Part shown: positions 8,174 through 10,709 of the stretch, one piece after another
Position numbering within the stretch: position 1 is the first letter of the stretch
How the letters are laid out: the number at the start of each line of letters is the position of its first letter
Source of the DNA: Streptosporangiaceae bacterium
GTDB lineage: Bacteria > Actinomycetota > Actinomycetes > Streptosporangiales > Streptosporangiaceae
DNA: 10,709 nucleotides
Assembly: GCA_030045295.1 (NCBI GenBank)
Contig: JASIGD010000576.1
Span: 1 to 10,709 of the forward strand
Reading direction: 5' to 3'
Program-made: the position numbers and the translations under genes
Notes under the pieces: model-generated
Seen by the model: the letters and a program-made list of their open reading frames with translations, nothing else
The model's database searches: none
Told to the model about the DNA's origin: nothing

Positions 8174-10034
8174 TGGGGGTGAACTCGGCGTCGATCACGT
8201 CGTCGCCGCCGTCGGCCGGGGGCGCGCCGCCCTGCGGGGCCCCGGCGCTCGCGCCGAGCCCGTGGTAGACCTGCTGCAGCTCGGTACTGAGGTCACGGAG
8301 CCGGTCCAGCGGCGCGTTGTCCTTGAGGGCCTGCCGCGCGTCGGCGACCAGCGTTTCGGCCCGGGCCTTCTCGTGCACCGGCACCGTATCGCCGAGCTCG
8401 GTGAGCAGCCGTTCCACCTGGTACGCGGCGGAGTCGAGCACGTTGCGCGCCTCGGTCAGCTCGCGCAGACGCTTGTCCTCGTCGCGGTGCCGCTCGGCGT
8501 CCGCGACCATCCGCTCGACCTCGGCCTGGTCCAGGTTGGAGCTCTCGCTGATCGTGATCCGCTGCTCGGCCCCGGTGTCCTTGTCCTTGGCCGAGACGTT
8601 CAGGATCCCGTTCGCGTCGATGTCGAAGGTGACCTCGATCTGGGGGACCTGCCGCGGGGCCGGCCGGATGTTCTCGAGCCGGAACCGGCCGAGGGCCCGG
8701 TTGTCGGCGGCGCGTTCGCGCTCGCCCTGGAGCACGACCACCTCGACGGCGGGCTGATTGTCCTCCGCGGTGCTGAACACCTCGGCGCGGCGCGCCGGGA
8801 TCGTCGTGTTGCGCTCGATGACCTTGGTCATCACCCCGCCGAGCGTCTCGATGCCGAGCGAGAGCGGCGTCACGTCGAGCAGCAGGACGTCCTTCACCTC
8901 GCCCTTGATCACGGCCGCCTGCACCGCGGCGCCGAGGGCGACGACCTCGTCCGGGTTGACCGTCATGTTCGGGTCCTTGCCGCCGGTCAGCCTGCGGACC
9001 ATGGTCTGCACGGCCGGCATCCGGGTCGCGCCGCCGACCAGGATCACCTCGTCGAGGTCGTTGGCCGTCAGCTTCGCGTCCGACAGGGCCTGCCGGACCG
9101 GCTCCCTGGTGCGCTCCACCAGGTCGGCGGTTATCTGGTCGAACGTCGAGCGCATCAGCGTCGTGTTGAGGTGCTTGGGCCCGGAGGCGTCGGCGGTGAT
9201 GAACGGCAGGCTGATCGTCGTCTGCGTCACCGAGGACAGCTCCACCTTGGCCTTCTCCGCCGCCTCGAACAGCCGCTGCAGGGCCTGCGGGTCTTTGCGC
9301 AGGTCGATCCCGTTCTCCCGCTGGAAGTCATCGGCCAGGTAGTCGACGATGCGGCGGTCGAAGTCGTCGCCGCCCAGGTGCGTGTCACCGGCGGTCGCGC
9401 GTACCTCCACCACGCCATCGCCGATGTCCAGCACGCTGACGTCGAACGTCCCGCCGCCCAGGTCGAAGACCAGCACGGTCTCGTTCTGCTTCTTGTCCAG
9501 TCCGTAGGCCAGCGCGGCCGCGGTCGGCTCGTTGATGATGCGCAGCACGTTCAGGCCGGCGATGCGGCCTGCATCCCTGGTCGCCTGCCGCTGCGCGTCA
9601 TTGAAGTACGCGGGGACGGTGATGACCGCCTCGGTGACCTTCTCGCCGAGGAACTTCGACGCATCCTCGGCGAGCTTGCGCAGCACGAGCGCGGAGATCT
9701 CCTCCGGCGCATACTGCTTGCCCCGGATCTCGAACCGAGCCTCTCCGCTCGGCCCGGGTACCACGTCGAACGATACGGCGCTCAGCTCGCTCTTGACCTC
9801 ATCGAAGCGCCGGCCGATGAAGCGCTTGGCTGAGTAGATCGTCCCCTTCGGGTTCAAGATCGCCTGCCGGCGCGCGATCTGGCCCACCAGGCGTTCCCCC
9901 TGCGGGGTGAACGCCACCACCGACGGGGTCGTCCGTGATCCTTCCGCGTTCGGAATCACCGTCGGCTTGCCGGCCTCGCTCACGGCGATCACCGAGTTGG
10001 TGGTACCCAGATCGATCCCGACTGCTTTCGCCAT
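8166..10034 (-). CDS. dnaK: Hsp70 molecular chaperone DnaK
   Basis: This is a 622-residue protein, full length for the family. ATPase domain: phosphate-1 GIDLGTTNS (6-14), [13 protein letters not shown] (144-156), phosphate-2 [10 protein letters not shown] (191-200) and adenosine-loop LVGGATRMP (332-340). The interdomain linker DVLLLD is at 382-387, the substrate-binding beta domain about 388-500 with TAEDNQPAV (422-430), the helical lid about 505-595, and a Gly/Pro-rich tail ends in [15 protein letters not shown] 10034 has GAGG 5 nt upstream. As the first gene of the chaperone operon it supplies the central Hsp70 for GrpE, CbpA and ClpB. Residues about 77-105 ([18 protein letters not shown]... 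and on to RGKQY) contain the N-terminal-quadrant insert known from Gram-negative, cyanobacterial and organellar DnaK and usually missing in Gram-positive ones, so this is unlikely to be the standard actinobacterial dnaK. Regulation is probably through the leader palindrome at 10051-10080. Confidence 0.97.
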   Translation of the reverse strand: MAKAVGIDLGTTNSVIAVSEAGKPTVIPNAEGSRTTPSVVAFTPQGERLVGQIARRQAILNPKGTIYSAKRFIGRRFDEVKSELSAVSFDVVPGPSGEARFEIRGKQYAPEEISALVLRKLAEDASKFLGEKVTEAVITVPAYFNDAQRQATRDAGRIAGLNVLRIINEPTAAALAYGLDKKQNETVLVFDLGGGTFDVSVLDIGDGVVEVRATAGDTHLGGDDFDRRIVDYLADDFQRENGIDLRKDPQALQRLFEAAEKAKVELSSVTQTTISLPFITADASGPKHLNTTLMRSTFDQITADLVERTREPVRQALSDAKLTANDLDEVILVGGATRMPAVQTMVRRLTGGKDPNMTVNPDEVVALGAAVQAAVIKGEVKDVLLLDVTPLSLGIETLGGVMTKVIERNTTIPARRAEVFSTAEDNQPAVEVVVLQGERERAADNRALGRFRLENIRPAPRQVPQIEVTFDIDANGILNVSAKDKDTGAEQRITISESSNLDQAEVERMVADAERHRDEDKRLRELTEARNVLDSAAYQVERLLTELGDTVPVHEKARAETLVADARQALKDNAPLDRLRDLSTELQQVYHGLGASAGAPQGGAPPADGGDDVIDAEFTPNE

Positions 10035-10050
10035 CGTTGCCTCATCTCCG

Positions 10051-10080
10051 ACTAGTGCGCTGCGGCGAGCGTGCAGTAGT
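10051..10080 (-). promoter_or_regulatory. Imperfect palindrome in the dnaK leader, candidate operator
   Basis: On the + strand ACTAGTGCGC (10051-10060) faces GTGCAGTAGT (10071-10080) across 10 nt. Eight of ten positions are complementary, and one of the two mismatches would be a G-U pair in RNA. It ends 17 nt before the dnaK ATG and lies downstream of the best -10 candidate, so it could be a repressor site or an mRNA hairpin. It does not match the HAIR consensus of HspR (CTTGAGT-N7-ACTCAAG) or the CIRCE element of HrcA. The symmetry is seen directly; the role is inference. Confidence 0.4.
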
Positions 10081-10173
10081 GCTGCCCTCGGTGAGCAGCT
10101 GTTGCCATGCTAAGACGCGACCCGCGCCCGCTCTTGTCGGCCCCGTGCCCACACCGGGCCGGGCGCGTACCAT
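10081..10173. promoter_or_regulatory. Divergent promoter region between dnaK and nth
   Basis: This is the main part of a 172-nt gap between divergent genes and must hold both promoters. For dnaK, TAGCAT on the - strand (10112-10107) fits the TANNNT -10 pattern, giving a leader of about 65 nt; no good -35 is seen at 16-19 nt. For nth, TACCAT (10168-10173) fits a -10 with a leader of about 27 nt, again with a poor -35. GCTGC (10081-10085) and GCAGC (10095-10099) form a small inverted repeat near the expected dnaK transcription start. The ECF heat-shock type GGAAC/GTT promoter was not found. Confidence 0.3.
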
Positions 10174-10206
10174 GGCGGATCGGATGCCAGCACAAGGGAG
10201 ACGCGG

Positions 10207-10709
10207 ATGCCGGTGCCGACCGCTGCCAAGCCGCCGACGGCGCTGGTCCGCCGAGCCCGCCGGATGAACCGCGAGCTGGCTCGGCTGTACCCGGACGCGC
10301 GTATCGAGCTGAACTTCACCTCTCCGCTCGAGCTGCTGGTCGCGACGATCCTGTCCGCGCGCACCACCGACCACCAGGTCAACGTGGTATCCCCGGTGCT
10401 GTTCGCCCGGTACCGCACCGCCGCCGACTACGCCGCCGCGGACCTGGCGGAAGTCGAGCAGATCATCGAGCCGACGGGGTTCTTCCGGACCAAGGCGAAG
10501 AACCTGATCGCCCTCGGCCAGGCGCTGTGCGATCGCTTCGGCGGGGAGGTCCCCGACACGCTGCCAGAGCTGGTCACCTTGCCCGGTGTCGGCCGCAAGA
10601 CCGCCAATCTCGTGCTCGGCGACGCCTTCGGCAAGCCGGGCATCACGGTGGACACGCACGTGGCCCGGCTGGCGCGGCGGTTTGGCTGGACAGCGCAGAC
10701 CGACCCGGA
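10207..10709 (+). CDS. nth: Endonuclease III (DNA glycosylase/AP lyase), 5' part
   Basis: 167 codons are present before the right edge; the reading frame is still open, so the C-terminal half with the expected 4Fe-4S cysteines is outside. ATG 10207 has AAGGGAG (10194-10200) 6 nt upstream. The helix-hairpin-helix LPGVGRKTA (125-133) carries the catalytic lysine K131 (E. coli K120), and VDTHV (148-152) the catalytic aspartate D149 (E. coli D138). The enzyme removes oxidised pyrimidines and nicks the abasic strand in base excision repair. The N-terminal segment [13 protein letters not shown] and overall pattern resemble mycobacterial Nth as I recall it. The residue equivalent to E. coli Gln41, which fills the gap left by the flipped base, is Arg52 (SARTTD instead of SAQTTD), and the Leu81 equivalent is Phe92; Phe is shared with mycobacteria, Arg is unusual. 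It is divergent from dnaK and probably unrelated to the chaperone operon. Confidence 0.94.
   Translation, partial: MPVPTAAKPPTALVRRARRMNRELARLYPDARIELNFTSPLELLVATILSARTTDHQVNVVSPVLFARYRTAADYAAADLAEVEQIIEPTGFFRTKAKNLIALGQALCDRFGGEVPDTLPELVTLPGVGRKTANLVLGDAFGKPGITVDTHVARLARRFGWTAQTDP

Noticed and set aside
7992..9833. Long 613-codon open frame on the + strand opposite grpE and dnaK
   Set aside because: It is a shadow of dnaK/grpE codon bias; there is no recognisable domain and both sense genes are intact full-length family members.
10035..10206. HAIR (HspR) or CIRCE (HrcA) operator upstream of dnaK
   Set aside because: I looked for CTTGAGT-N7-ACTCAAG and TTAGCACTC-N9-GAGTGCTAA on both strands and found no acceptable match, only an unrelated palindrome.

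Overview
The window is a GC-rich chromosomal segment. Its gene style points to a high-GC Gram-positive bacterium (Actinomycetota): GTG starts, overlapping stop/start codons, long spurious antisense reading frames, an endonuclease III whose recalled closest relatives are mycobacterial, and a flavin/2Fe-2S reductase and class I methyltransferase of types common in actinobacteria. No rRNA, tRNA, CRISPR array, insertion sequence or phage gene is visible.

Left part (1-3694, + strand): the 3' end of a flavin-dependent, 2Fe-2S ferredoxin-reductase-type oxidoreductase (1-1046); a secreted seven-bladed beta-propeller protein of the lactonase / 6-phosphogluconolactonase-like type (1199-2470), with a 9-bp leader hairpin touching its ribosome binding site and a 17-bp perfect stem terminator after it; then a two-gene unit of a 64-residue helix-turn-helix-like protein (2697-2891) and a SAM-dependent methyltransferase (2888-3694) joined by a 4-nt GTGA overlap.

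Right part (3761-10034, - strand): a tightly packed five-gene protein-quality-control operon transcribed dnaK, grpE, cbpA-type dnaJ, cbpM, clpB. All four junctions overlap, by 8, 1, 1 and 19 nt. Together the products form the DnaK-ClpB disaggregation machine: J-protein and DnaK bind aggregates, GrpE exchanges nucleotide, ClpB threads the polypeptide through its pore, and CbpM (a MerR-like protein) probably modulates the J-protein. The DnaK carries the N-terminal-quadrant insert usual in Gram-negative DnaKs, and the ClpB N-domain and the zinc-finger-less J-protein also differ from the usual actinobacterial dnaK-grpE-dnaJ-hspR set. It therefore looks like an additional, possibly transferred, chaperone module. 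A 30-nt imperfect palindrome in the dnaK leader is the best candidate operator; no HAIR or CIRCE element was seen by eye.

Right edge: a divergent endonuclease III gene (nth) starts at 10207 and runs off the window. Most of the window is well explained by known families. The most interesting points are the composition and origin of the chaperone operon, its candidate operator, the leader hairpin of the propeller gene, and the repeat-bearing, apparently leaderless promoter of the small HTH gene.
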